From assembly GCA_019316985.1 (NCBI GenBank), contig CP079215.1, positions 1,984,001 to 2,048,000 on the forward strand: a stretch of 64,000 nucleotides of DNA, read 5' to 3'. The notes under the pieces were generated by a model, which searched no databases, was not told where the DNA came from, and saw nothing but the letters and a program-made list of their open reading frames with translations. The position numbers and the translations under genes were made by a program. Positions 30,645 to 42,242 of the stretch are shown in pieces (positions within the stretch are counted from its first letter, which is position 1; every line of letters begins with the position of its first letter). This DNA is from Paraniabella defluvii. Its GTDB lineage: Bacteria; Bacteroidota; Bacteroidia; Chitinophagales; Chitinophagaceae.

Positions 30645-31957
30645 GTGACAGAAACCAAGCACATAGTAAATAAGATAGCCGTAAAAACCTCGGGTATTTC
30701 CACCGAAAATGCTTTTAATTGGAGGGCGCAGGTGGCGGCCTATTTGAATGATGAGTTTCCTCACCAACTGCAATTAATCTTAGATGAATTATATCACCCC
30801 GGCGAGCAGGTAAGCATTAACCGGTTGGAGGTTAATATCAGCCTGGCAAAACCGGGAGGAACCGGGGCGTTTCAAAGAGAGCTGTTGCAGGCATTACGGA
30901 ATGCACTGTCCCGCCAAAAGCAGGAAACCGCATTACTGAAATTGCAGGACAGTGCGCAGTCTGCTGCAGTATCCTTAACCAGACCATTGGATGCCTGGTT
31001 GTTTTATCTTCAAAAGGATACTATCCCTGGTTTCATCAACAGGTGCTTAAAAGAGATGCTTTGGAGTTGTTATTTGAGGAGAATGCCGAAACCATTGCCG
31101 ATCGGCTTCCGGGGATTTTAAAATTCCCGCAGGCACAGCAACGGTTTCTTATAGAGAGCCGCGGAAAGATAGGGTTGCTGCTGCTTCCATATTTTGTTGT
31201 TACCAAAACCACGGAATCCTTTTTTTAAAGCTCCCGGCTGTTGAGCCAGGAAGGGAGGAACAAATACAAAGGGCTAAACGGGTTCTTCTAAATGCAATTG
31301 TAACCGGCGAACGGCTAGAAGAAGACCAGTTTATAAAAAGGATGGATATGATTACTTTTCCCCGTCAACAGGATGGGGAAAATAAATCAGCGGCCATACC
31401 AACAGCGGTATCATTAAAGAGCCTGCAATTAAATAATCAGGGAGAAGAAGAAAAAAAAAGACGCTGTAATTTGGATACAAAACGCAGGGCTGATTTTGCT
31501 GTACCCGTTTCTTCCCGTTTTATTTGACCGGCTATTGGTAACCAATGAGCACAAACAGATCGAGGATATAACAAAAGCGTTGAGTCTTATCCACTACCTT
31601 TTATATGCAGAAAAAGATTATTCCGATGCTTCGATGGTACTACCTAAAATTCTTTGTGGCATTCCTTATAATGACCCGATAGCAGTGGCACATCCCGTTA
31701 ACGGCGATGAACAGAAGGAATGCGAAGAGCTATTGCTATCAGTAATTGAATACTGGGATGCATTAAAAAGTACATCCATTACCGGGCTTTTGGAAACATT
31801 TGTGTGGAGAAAAGGAAAGCTGGATTCAACAGCTAATGGTTGGCTATTGAGAGAAAACCGGTCGGAGGATATTTTATTAGATCGTTTACCCTGGAGTATA
31901 AGCTATATAAAATTACCCTGGATGGCAGCTCCTCTCACAACGGAGTGGAGATTATGA
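30645..31957 (+). CDS. eCIS tape measure protein (CIS tape-measure family, Afp14-like)
   Basis: Sets tube length. Start is GTG at 30645, directly after the preceding stop. The N-terminus has HIVNKIAVKTSGI, FPHQLQLILDELYHPGEQVS, typical of the contractile injection system tape measure family. The C-terminus has the hallmark VIWIQNAGLILLYPFLPVLF and LPWSISYIKLPWM. Shifts near 31020, 31230 and 31440-31490 break it; restored length about 437 residues, short for a tape measure and so pointing to a short particle if length scales with tube. Placed between the fibre-like gene and the cargo genes. Confidence 0.82.
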
Positions 31958-31982
31958 GCATACTAAACCGTAAAATTAAATG

Positions 31983-33102
31983 ATGTACACCTCACAAATG
32001 AAAACAACAGAGGGAAAAGCAGCTGCAACTGCCGGCAATCGCTTTTTCAACCCCTGCAAGCTAAGCTAACGGTTGGAGCACCGAATGATATATATGAGCA
32101 GGAGGCAGACGCTGTTGCGGAAAAAGTAATGCGAATGGCGGATCAATCTGCAAAAGCGCCTTCTTTTTCAGCCGGCATCCATGCCTGTACAGCATAAATG
32201 CACCCCGTGCGAAGAGGCTGCGAAAAAAACACAGCGGCAGGAGCAAAGCAACGCGGAAGTTGCCGCTCCTCAGGAGTTGACTAATTACGTAGAGAGCCTG
32301 GGCAATAAAGGAACGGCCTTACCTGCTCAAACGCAGCAATTTTTGGATCCCGGATGGGATATGATTTTTCAAATGTGAAAATTCATACAGATAGCGTTGC
32401 GGCGAGGTCGGCACAGAGTATTAATGCGTTAGCTTATACATCCGGCAGCAATATAGTATTTAATCAAAACCAATATCAACCCGGAACAGAGAGTGGCAAA
32501 CGCCTGCTGGCGCACGAGTTAACACATGTGGTACAACAAACGGGAAGTATACGGGCCTACAGAAACAAAAAAGCATTCAACTTCGGGAAAAATGATACGG
32601 CTTCACTTGTGGAAGATTCCTTCTCGATGAAAAAGATAAGGAGACGAAACCCTGGATAGAACAAATCCTGGTGACATTAGACAAGACCGTTACCGATGTG
32701 AACGGTTATACTACCCATACAGGTACCGGAACTGTAAAGTATTACAATAACCCTGTAAAATGGCCCGACCTCACATTCAGTGCAACGGCCGGATCGGAAG
32801 ACCTGGGAATGACCACAAAGGGTTTGTATAAAGTTACACGAATAGAAGGTATTGGCTATAACAGTGGAAAGTACTCGGGAACCGTAGATAAAACTCAAAG
32901 GGAAGGCCCTATGAAACGATATTCCAAAGACCTTTCTGCGAACATGAGCTACGCTGTTTTCTTTCACGGAGGAGAGGCCCTCCATGCAGGTCCTTTAGAT
33001 TTTAGCTCTCATGGATGCGTTCATCTTGATTTTTCAGCAATACAACAGATAAACTACCACTCGGTGAAAGGTTTTACGAATGTCGAAATAAAATACTCCT
33101 AA
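31983..33102 (+). CDS. eCIS cargo candidate: DUF4157 domain fused to L,D-transpeptidase (YkuD) domain
   Basis: About 373 residues after correcting shifts near 32045, 32175, 32350 and 32620. N-terminal leader RFFQPLQAKLTVGAPNDIYE and QEADAVAEKVMRM, then a CxxC element QHKCTPCEEAAKK, then the DUF4157 core with VKIHTDSVAARSAQSINALA, YTSGSNIVFNQNQYQPGTES and HELTHVVQQ (HExxH-like). From about residue 225 a second domain ends in FFHGGEALHAGPLDFSSHGC then VHLDF, the HxG and SHGCVHL pattern of YkuD-type L,D-transpeptidases with a catalytic Cys. DUF4157 is the recurrent domain of eCIS-linked cargo. A role in modifying peptidoglycan of a target, or of the producer during release, is inferred. Start ATG at 31983; 31980 is also possible. 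Confidence 0.82.
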
Positions 33103-33104
33103 AG

Positions 33105-33979
33105 ATGAAAGCTGCCGAAATACAAAAACCCCGGAACCCAACTCCGGGTGCTATTAAGCCCATACAAAGGCCTGTCTTTTTTGAGCCGGGGTGATGAAAC
33201 AGGAGGCGCCACCTCAACCAGCTCTTTTAACAGAAGAAGAAATCCGCACAGCTATTCGTTATAACAGGGCAATGTATCCTCCGGCACAATTGAGCATTTT
33301 ACAGGCCGCATTGGGTATTTCTCCAACGGGACGATCTGACCGGGAAACCGCTTTGGCAATAGCCCGTTACCAGGATAATGATCTCTTTCTGGCTGCAGAT
33401 GGAAAAGCGGGGCCCGAAACCTTTTCAACGATTCATGGGGATACTACTATGACCAATCTAGACAACCTGGTGATGTTTAATGTACAGGGCAGCGGGCAAA
33501 TAGATGTTACTGCCGGAAGCGGTACTACAGACATGCTGGGCCATTTCACTATTGATATTCACCTGCCTCCCGATAATTGCGAAGACTACGAGTACCGCCA
33601 ATACATTTGTGGAGATGTAAACTTTATTCCCGCCGGCGGTGGCACCGAAGTATCCTTAAATAATATATTTACTACCCAGCCTGGCGGAAGGCTGCCGGCG
33701 ATTCCTAATTATCACCAGGACGGAAATACGGCCTTAAAAGCTATTTATGGAAGACGCGACAGACCGGCGAGGCCGGAGAACCGTTATGTAGACGATGGGT
33801 AACACCAACCAGGCTACCGGCTGCAGGTTCCTCGGCGAAGATTTTCCGGGTATTACAGGACGGATAACCAACAGCGGCGAAGTTTATGATTTCGACTTCA
33901 GGTTTATGGGAGAAGTGATACATAAAACAAGGGGCCGGGTAGCGCAAAGGTGGTGGAACATACAAAGTACATTTTCTAT

Positions 33980-33983
<4 letters not shown>
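33105..33983 (+). CDS. eCIS-linked protein with peptidoglycan-binding-like domain (cargo candidate)
   Basis: About 292 residues once two shifts (near 33180 and 33800) are corrected. A proline-rich leader (IQKPRNPTPGAIKPIQRPVF) precedes a segment QLSILQAALGISPTGRSDRE, TALAIARYQ and LAADGKAGPETFSTI, which reads as a PG_binding_1-like three-helix domain (LQxxLG..TG..D..T..A...YQ..DGxxGPxT). The C-terminal half (MFNVQGSGQIDVTAGSG, DNCEDYEYRQYICGDVNFIP, ITGRITNSGEVYDFDFRFMG) is unknown to me. It lies two bases after the DUF4157/transpeptidase gene, and its stop overlaps the ATPase start as ATGA, so the three are translationally linked. Cargo function is inferred from place and domain. Confidence 0.65.
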
Positions 33984-35293
<1,310 letters not shown>

Positions 35294-35326
35294 AAAAAAT
35301 CCACTCTGGAAAGAGTGGATTTTTTT
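35294..35326 (+). terminator. Intrinsic terminator ending the eCIS operon (bidirectional)
   Basis: AATCCACTCT-GGA-AGAGTGGATT with A run before and TTTTTT after, starting right at the ATPase stop codon. It also lies three bases from the 3' end of the minus-strand tRNA-Phe gene, and its symmetric A/T flanks suit termination on both strands. Confidence 0.9.
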
Positions 35327-35328
35327 CG

Positions 35329-35401
35329 TGGTGTGGGCCGGGATCGAACCGGCGACACAAGGATTTTCAGTCCTTTGCTCTACCGACTGAGCTACCGCAC
35401 C
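35329..35401 (-). tRNA. tRNA-Phe (anticodon GAA)
   Basis: On the minus strand the gene reads GGTGCGGTAGCTCAGTCGGT at its 5' end, a full cloverleaf with anticodon loop CTGAAAATC (GAA, Phe) and T-arm GCCGGTTCGATCCCGGC. 73 bases, CCA not encoded. The acceptor stem GGTGCGG/CCACACC has one C-A mismatch at pair 5-68, either real or a sequence error. Confidence 0.96.
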
Positions 35402-35469
35402 ATCCGTAATCGGGTTGCAAAAATAGTGTTTTTTTATAACAATGTGAATAATTGTCAAAAAAATGTTAG

Positions 35470-37723
35470 TTACATGCCATATTCTGCTAAAAACTTGATC
35501 CGCATGATTTTAAGCTGTTCCCAGTTAAAGTCAAATTCGGCCAGTTCCTGCTGGGCAACATCCAGGGATGAGGTTTCGCAGGTTTTGAAATATTCGATGA
35601 TCTCCTCCTGGTCTGCCTCATCGAGCATTTCGTCAATGGCATATCCCAGGTTCAGCTTGGTGCCGCTGGCTGCAATGGTTTCCATCTCTTCCAGTAGCTC
35701 AGAAATTTTCCATCCCTTGTTTTTTGCAATGGTTTCGAGCGGTATCTTTTTATCCGTTTGCTGAATAATATATACTTTATTACCGCTTTTGTTTACCACG
35801 CTTTTCATTACAAAATCATCCGGCTTAACGATATTGTTTTCTTCTACATAACGCGCAATCAGCTCTATAAAGGGCTTTCCATAACGCCTTGCTTTTGCAC
35901 CGCTTACACCCTGGCATTTTTCCAGCTCCTGTAACGTGGTAGGATAAAGTGTGGCCATATCCTGCAGCGAGGTTTCCAGGAAAATAACCCACGGTACCAG
36001 GTTTACTTTTTTAGCCTGCTTCTGGCGAAGCTCCTTTAGCATTTCAAATAATTTGTCATCTGCCGCAGCGCCCTCTCCGTTACCGTCTCCGGCTTCCTCG
36101 TCGTCACCTACAGCGTCTTCAAACTTATTATTCAAAACTATGGTAAAGCTTTTGGGTTTCTTTGTAAAATCGATACCCTTATCAGTAACTTTTAATACGC
36201 CATATTCTTCTATATCTTTTCTAACCAGGCCTTCCAGGATCATTTGCCGGATCAGGGAGTTCCAGAAATGAGCGTCGTGGTCCTTACCTGCACCAAAGCA
36301 GCTTAACCCTTCGTGCCGGAACATTTTTACCTGTGGTGTAAGTTTGCCCCGATAATATTAACGAGGTAGTCGGTGGCAAATTTTTCGTCCAGCTCTTTTA
36401 GTGCTTTCAGTGCCACCAAAACTTCTGCTTTGGCTTCTATCTTTTCTTTCGGATGTTTACAGTTATCGCAATTACCGCAGTTTTCTTCCAGGAAGTGTTC
36501 GCCAAAATAGCTCAGGATCACTTTTCTGCGGCATACGCCGCTTTCGGCATATGCCACCGTTTCATTGATCAGCTGGGCGCCAACTTCACGCTCGCTCAGC
36601 GGTTTATCACGCATCAGGTGCTCCAGCTTGCTTACATCTTTATGCGAATAATACAACACGCACTTCCCTTCCAGCCCATCTCTTCCAGCCCGGCCTGTTT
36701 CCTGGTAGTAGTTTTCAATTGATTTGGGGATATTATAATGGATCACAAAACGGATATCCGGTTTGTCAATACCCATTCCGAAAGCGATTGTTGCCAATCA
36801 CCTGTACGTCTTCACTCAGAAAATCATCCTGCCGCTTTGCACGCAGTTTTGCATCAAGGCCCGCATGATAGGCAACGGCTTTAATTCCGTTGGCCTCTAA
36901 AATCGAGGCCAGCTCCTCGGTGGTTTTCCGGTTGAGCGTATAAATGATCCCGCTTTTATTCTTCATTCCCTTAATAAAACGCACAATACTCTCGTCCGTT
37001 TGATTCTTTTTATCTTGGGAAGAATTTCGTAGTACAGGTTTTCCCGGTTAAAGGAAGAAATAAATATGTTCGGGTTACGCAGGTCGAGGTTTTTCACAAT
37101 GTCGCTCTGCACCTTTGGGGTTGCGGTTGCTGTAAGCGCAATAACCGGAACCTTTGCATTGATCTGGTCCATCATTTCTCTCAGTCTCCTGTATTCAGGG
37201 CGAAAATCATGGCCCCATTCGCTGATACAATGCGCTTCATCTACCGCAAAAAAGAAATATTCAGGTCGCTGAAAAAAGAGAGGTTCTCCTGTTTGTTAAT
37301 GTTTCCGGCGCTACATAAAGTAATTTTGTTTTACCCGAAAGCAGGTCGTCGTGAACTTCCTTTATTTCTTTTTTATTTAAGGTTGAGTTAAGAAAATGTG
37401 CAATTTCATCATTGCTGTTGTACCCCCTCACCAGGTCTACCTGGTTTTTCATCAACGCGATAAGTGGAGAAACAATGATCGCCACTCCATCCAGAATAAC
37501 CGCCGGCAACTGATAACATAAACTCTTGCCGCCGCCTGTTGGCATTATTACAAACGTATCATTTCCCGCAAGTAAAGACTCTATTATAGCTTCCTGTTTG
37601 CCTTTAAACTGTTTAAATCCGAAATTTTTCTGCAATTCCTTTAGCAGATCTATTTTAGGCTTCGCCTTTTGCTCAGGTTCTTTTTGGCTTTTTCGGAGCC
37701 GCTTTTGCTGATTTAACTCCCAT
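35470..37723 (-). CDS. recQ: ATP-dependent DNA helicase RecQ
   Basis: 3'-5' DNA helicase for recombination and repair. The start is ATG at 37723 ([14 protein letters not shown]), giving a basic leader, then [20 protein letters not shown] (motif 0), Walker [40 protein letters not shown] (motif II), [10 protein letters not shown] (III), [14 protein letters not shown] (IV), [20 protein letters not shown] (V), [12 protein letters not shown] (VI), the zinc-binding [12 protein letters not shown] with CGNCDNC, and an HRDC-like C-terminus [20 protein letters not shown]. Breaks near 37680, 37290, 36995, 36790 and 36330. Length about 750 residues. Divergent from kdsD. Confidence 0.95.
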
Positions 37724-37814
37724 TATTACAAATCCATAGTATTTAAAAAAATCAAGTGTAAAAAGATACACCAGTTCTCCTTAATAAAAAAATATTCTTT
37801 AGAAAGGGGTGCTA

Positions 37815-37827
37815 AGTTAGTCTAACT
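37815..37827. promoter_or_regulatory. Short palindrome in the recQ/kdsD divergent gap
   Basis: AGTTAG-T-CTAACT is a perfect 6-base-arm palindrome in the 296-base gap between recQ and kdsD (37724-38019). The rest of the gap is AT-rich and shows no gene. It may be an operator, but the call rests on symmetry alone. Confidence 0.25.
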
Positions 37828-38019
37828 AATGAAACGATTAAAAGCAAAAAAGGTTAAAGTTTCTGCGGGGAATATTATGGGGTGGCAGTATTTAACGACA
37901 TATTGTTCTTATCTGCTGAACCTCAAAGCTTCAGGCGAACAATAGGCCCGTTTGAAATGATCCCGGAAACCTTTTTCTTTTTTGAATGTATAAACCAATA
38001 TTTTTGCCTTTTGCTGTAA

Positions 38020-38983
38020 ATGATGCTACAATCGCCCCAAAATATCGCTCTCCGAGTTATTGCTATGGAGGCCGAGGCCATAAAAGGCCTTGGGCTGTTG
38101 CTTAACGATAATTTTGACCGGGCTGTAACGTTATTACAGCACTGTAAGGGGCGGGTTGTTTTGAGCGGGATAGGAAAGAGCTCGCTGATTGCGCAAAAAA
38201 TAGTAGCTACGTTCAACTCCACCGGAACACCATCTATTTTTATGCATGCAGCCGACGCCTTGCATGGCGACCTGGGAATAGTGCAGGAAGACGATGTAGT
38301 GATTATCCTCAGCAAAAGCGGCAACAGTCCCGAAATAAAAGCTCTGATTCCTCTTATTAAAAATTTTGGCAATAAGCTCATAGCCATTTCGGGCAATGAT
38401 CAGTCCCTGCTGGCATTGCAGGCCGATGTTTTTTAGATACCACGGTGCAGCAGGAGGCCTGCCCTAATAACCTTGCGCCAACTACCAGCACCACGGCGCA
38501 ATTGGTAATGGGAGATGCCCTGGCTGTTTGCCTGATGGAATTAAAGGGATTTAAAGATGGCGATTTTGCCAAGTTTCATCCGGGAGGCACTCTAGGAAAA
38601 AGTTATACCTGCGGGTGTCGGATGTTTGTGCGCACAACGAAAAGCCTTCGGTACTCGCTAATCAGACGCTAAAGGAAGTGATCGTGGAAATAACAAAAAA
38701 GCGGCTCGGTGTTACTGCCGTAGTGGATGAACAGAACAATCTTATCGGCATTATTACCGACGGCGACCTTCGGCGAATGTTGGAAAAGAGTACCGATATT
38801 GAGCGCATTGCGGCAAAGGATATTATGACACGTCACCCTAAAAGTATTGTGTCGGAAGAGCTGGCTGTTACAGCATTAGATATGATGCGCAGAAACGCTA
38901 TCACCCAACTGGTGGTAACTAATGGAACGAAGTATTCCGGCATCATACACATTCACGATTTATTAAAAGAAGGGTTAATTTAA
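38020..38983 (+). CDS. kdsD: KpsF/GutQ-type arabinose-5-phosphate isomerase
   Basis: Converts ribulose-5-phosphate to arabinose-5-phosphate, first step to Kdo of lipopolysaccharide. SIS domain: [60 protein letters not shown], then [20 protein letters not shown] and [12 protein letters not shown], followed by two CBS domains ([40 protein letters not shown]). Shifts at 38434 (T lost after TTTT) and near 38602. About 321 residues. It is three bases before the mannose-1-phosphate guanylyltransferase start; both supply cell-surface sugars and are probably one operon. Confidence 0.92.
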
Positions 38984-38986
38984 TTT

Positions 38987-40066
38987 ATGAATAAGAATCA
39001 TTATGTAGCGATCATGGCTGGGGCATTGGAAGCCGGTTTTGGCCTAAAAGCAGAACAGGTTTTCCAAAGCAGTTTTTAGATATATTGGGTACGGGCCGCA
39101 CGCTCATACAGGCTACATTTGGTCGCTATAGCAAAATTGTTCCTACCGAAAACATCTTTGTAGTAACCTCGGAAGATTACGCCCATATTGTACAGGAACA
39201 ATTACCGGCGCTACCCAAAGAGAATATTGTGGCCGAGCCGTTCAGGAAAAATACTGCGCCCTGCATTGCGTATATCGCGTTTAAAATTCATGAGATGAAC
39301 CCGGATGCGGTTATGATTGCGGCGCCGGCAGATAATCATATACTGGACGAGGAAAATTTTGGCGGTGTCATGCATAAAGCCCTGGATTTTGTATCGCATG
39401 TAAACGCTTTAACCACCGTAGGTATCATGCCCACCCATCCTAATACAGGGTATGGATATATACAGCATGAGGGACTGGAAGCCGCGCCTGGAATATATAA
39501 AGTAAAAACATTTACCGAGAAACCGAACCTGGAGCTGGCTAAAACCTTTATTGAAAGCGGCGATTTTTATGGAACAGCGGCATTTTTACCTGGAAATGCA
39601 AAACCATTATCAGCGCATTTGAACAGCACCTGCCCGAAGTGTTCGAGCTGTTCGACGGGGAAAAGGAAAACTCAATACCCCTGCCGAAAAGAAAACAATA
39701 GAATCTGTTTATTCTCAATGTCCCAGCATTTCTATTGATTTCGGCATCATGGAAAAAGCAAACAATGTTTACATTATCCCGGCTTCTTTTTCATGGAGCG
39801 ACCTGGGCACCTGGAACAGCGCTCACGCAAATATGGAAAAAGACTATTTTGATAATGCTGTTGTGGGAGAGAATGTGATGGTTTTTGATACGCATCATTG
39901 TATGATCCATTCCTCTAACAAGAAAATGATATTGGTACAGGGGCTGGAAGACTATATTGTGGTAGACACAGACGATGTACTGATGATCTGTAAAAAGGAA
40001 AAGGAGCAGGAGATAAAAGACTATGTTTCGGAGATCAAAAGAACAAAAGGGGACAAGTATTTATAG
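38987..40066 (+). CDS. manC: Mannose-1-phosphate guanylyltransferase
   Basis: Makes GDP-mannose for surface polysaccharide. Start ATG at 38987 gives NHYVAIMAGG with the GGxGSRFWP pyrophosphorylase motif garbled by two indels near 39017-39065 (sequence reads as IGSRFWP plus SRTGFPKQFLD when corrected). Then TLIQATFGRYSKIVPTENIF, EPFRKNTAPCIAYIAFKI, AAPADNHIL, IMPTHPNTGYGYIQ, FTEKPNLELAK, a shift near 39575 giving WNSGIF, and SIDFGIMEKANNVYIIPASF, SWSDLGTWNSAH. About 360 residues: only the transferase domain, without the C-terminal isomerase of bifunctional enzymes. Confidence 0.92.
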
Positions 40067-40100
40067 CATTTACCAATAAATCAGCTTAATTTTAATATAT

Positions 40101-40818
40101 ATGTTAAGCAGCTATCCTATACAGAACATCCTGTTTTTAGATATCGAAACAGTGCCTCAGGCGCCAGGCTACAATCAGCTGGCAGACGACTGGAAAGAGC
40201 TTTGGAACAGTAAAGCCAATGTGCTGCTACGAAACAGGGAGGATGAAACACCGGAAACCATTTATGAGCGGGCTGGCATTTATGCAGAGTTCGGGAAAAT
40301 TATCTGTATCAGCTGTGGCGTAATACAAGGCCAGGAGAATAACCGCAGGCTGGTTATCAAATCCTTCGCCGGTGAAGATGAAAAAGAACTACTCAGAAGC
40401 TTCAGCGAGATGCTGACGAAATGGAGCAGCAACGAGCCTAAATTCCTTTGTGCCCATAACGGGAAGGAGTTTGATTTTCCTTATATCTGCCGCAGGCTTA
40501 TTATTAATAGTTTACCCATTCCTTTGTTGTTGAATATAGCAGGAAAAAACCCTGGGAGGTTAACCATTTGGATACGATGGAGCTGTGGAAGTTTGGGGAC
40601 TATAAAAGTTACACTACGTTGAACCTGCTGGCGCACAGCCGGAATTCCAACCCCAAGGATGATATCGACGGAAGTATGGTTGCCAAAGTGTATTATGAAG
40701 AAAAAACCTGGAACGTATCGTTACCTATTGCCAGAAAGACGTCATAACGCTTGCACACATATTTCTCCGGTTTATGGGAGAGGCCTCGTTGCCTGCCGAT
40801 GCGATAGAAATAAAGTAA
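40101..40818 (+). CDS. PolB-like 3'-5' exonuclease, ribonuclease H fold
   Basis: DnaQ-like exonuclease related to the proofreading domain of family-B DNA polymerases. Exo I LFLDIETVPQAPGYNQ, Exo II CAHNGKEFDFPYICRRLI and Exo III ... YCQKDVITLAHIFLRF contain the metal-binding acidic residues. Shifts near 40545 and 40705 separate the pieces; the restored protein is about 239 residues ending ASLPADAIEIK at 40818. It is common in Bacteroidota as a stand-alone protein; its exact role is unknown. The 200 bases that follow hold only the promoter of the next gene. Confidence 0.85.
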
Positions 40819-40993
40819 TTTACCCTCTGTTTTGAAAAAGCAATTTATCGGCATCATCGTTCGGGGCTGGGAAAGGAATATTATCTGGGAAATCAGATCA
40901 AAATACTGGTCTGGCGGACACCGGGCCACGACAATCTCTAAAAATGTTATCACGGGTAAGCCTGCATTAACCTATTTTTAACCGAAATAAAAA

Positions 40994-41001
40994 TATATTT
41001 G
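40994..41001 (+). promoter_or_regulatory. Bacteroidota -7 promoter box
   Basis: TATATTTG fits TAnnTTTG exactly and lies 18 bases before the start codon of the outer-membrane protein gene at 41020. The -33 part was not clear. Confidence 0.45.
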
Positions 41002-41019
41002 CGCCAATCTAAAATATTT

Positions 41020-41769
41020 ATGAAGAAAATTCTATTTGCTGCGTGCGCTTTATTTTTTGCAGGAAGTGTATTTGCCCAGGTCGATACCACAGCAAGACCT
41101 GAACTGGTGGTGAGCGAGCCAGCTAAAAAGCCAAAGAAAAAATATAATTTAACGAACCGCGCCAATGACCACTTTTTAGTGCAGCTGGGTTACACGAATT
41201 GGATGGACGCGCCGGATAGCATCAGTACCAAGGGCTTATCAAGAAGCATCAACGCTTATTTCATGTTCGATTTTCCGTTTAAAAGCTCTCCAAACTGAGC
41301 GCGGCTATTGGTGCCGGAGTTGGTTCAGATCACGTTTTCCTCGACGGAAGCTTTGCAGATGTTAAAGGAAGAACCACAACCATGCGTTTTTACGGGGAGA
41401 TACTGCGAATGTAGATGTGAAAAAACCAAAGTAGTAACTACCTACCTGGAAGCGCCCATTGAGTTGCGCTTTACATCAAACCCTGAGCAAAGCGATAAAA
41501 GTTTTAAAGTGGCCCTGGGTGTAAAAGTAGGAACGATGTTGAAAGGTGGTACGCGCAGCCGTATTACGGAGCCCAATTCAAGCCCCAATTACCTGTTAAA
41601 AGAATCGAGCAAAACCTATTTCAATACTACGCGCATAGTAGGCACAGCCCGCATTGGTGTAGGGCACTTTACCTTGTTTGGCACCTACCAGTTTACCAGC
41701 CTGCTAAAAGCCGGCGCAGGCCCGCAGCTGAAGCCATATACTATTGGGCTTAGCTTTGGCGGTTTATAA
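41020..41769 (+). CDS. Outer-membrane beta-barrel-like protein, unknown function
   Basis: Signal peptide ILFAACALFFAGSVFAQ, then a Lys/Pro-rich linker (EPAKKPKKKYNL) and alternating beta-strand sequence with glycine turns and aromatic edges (NDHFLVQLGYTNWM, KVALGVKVGTMLKG, RIVGTARIGVGHFTLFGTYQ, PYTIGLSFGGL). The final aromatic-poor GLSFGGL strand looks like a barrel end. Shifts near 41297 and 41395 divide it; about 249 residues. Best read as a small outer-membrane barrel (PorT-like group) but no specific function. A terminator follows at 41792. Confidence 0.65.
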
Positions 41770-41791
41770 AACCAGCATCATATTTTCAAAG

Positions 41792-41812
41792 CGGCGGAAA
41801 CGCCGTTTTTTT
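41792..41812 (+). terminator. Intrinsic terminator
   Basis: CGGCG-GAAA-CGCCG followed by TTTTTTTATT, 22 bases after the outer-membrane protein stop codon. Confidence 0.85.
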
Positions 41813-41824
41813 ATTAAAAAAATT

Positions 41825-41870
41825 TGCGCAAGTAAATGGTTGCGCATATATTTGCAAGCAAATACTTGCA
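41825..41870 (+). promoter_or_regulatory. Promoter flanked by two inverted repeats upstream of the ArsR-type gene
   Basis: TGCGCAA-8-TTGCGCA (41825-41846) and TGCAAG-6-CTTGCA (41853-41870) surround the -7 box TATATTTG (41847-41854). The second repeat ends five bases before the ArsR-family start at 41875. Such an arrangement is expected for autoregulation by a dimeric winged-helix repressor. Both repeats are read directly from the sequence; binding is inference. Confidence 0.5.
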
Positions 41871-41874
41871 TATT

Positions 41875-42242
41875 ATGGAAGCACGGCGCGATGTTTTTCA
41901 GGCGATAGCAGACCCCACCCGCAGAGCCATTATCGGTTTAATTTCCCGGGAGCCTTCTAATGTTAATTATATTGCCGATAAGTTTGATGTAAGCCGCCAG
42001 GCCATATCGCTGCACCTGAAAATACTGACAGAATGCGGCCTGGTGCAGATTAAAAATACGGGCGCGAGCGGGTTTGCGAGGCAAAACTCGAGAAGCTGAA
42101 TGAAGTAAATGAATGGGTTGCCCAATACAGGGAGTTCTGGACAAGGAAGCTGGATGCTCTTGAAGATTATCTTAATACGATCCCCGATACTAAAAACGAT
42201 AAATATGAAAAATCAACTCGGAAAAATATCAAAAGAAAATGA
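41875..42242 (+). CDS. ArsR-family winged-helix repressor
   Basis: MEARRDVFQAIADPTRRAII is the common start of ArsR-type regulators paired with SRPBCC proteins. The helix-turn-helix follows as VNYIADKFDVSRQAISLHLK, then LTECGLVQIKNTG. A G or C lost near 42068 separates LEKLNEVNEWVAQYREFWT and KLDALEDYL, the typical C-terminus (the WTRKLDxLxxYL ending). Stop at 42240-42242, overlapping the next gene by 38 bases, so the two are translationally coupled. No metal-binding Cys motif of the classical ArsR type is seen. Confidence 0.88.
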
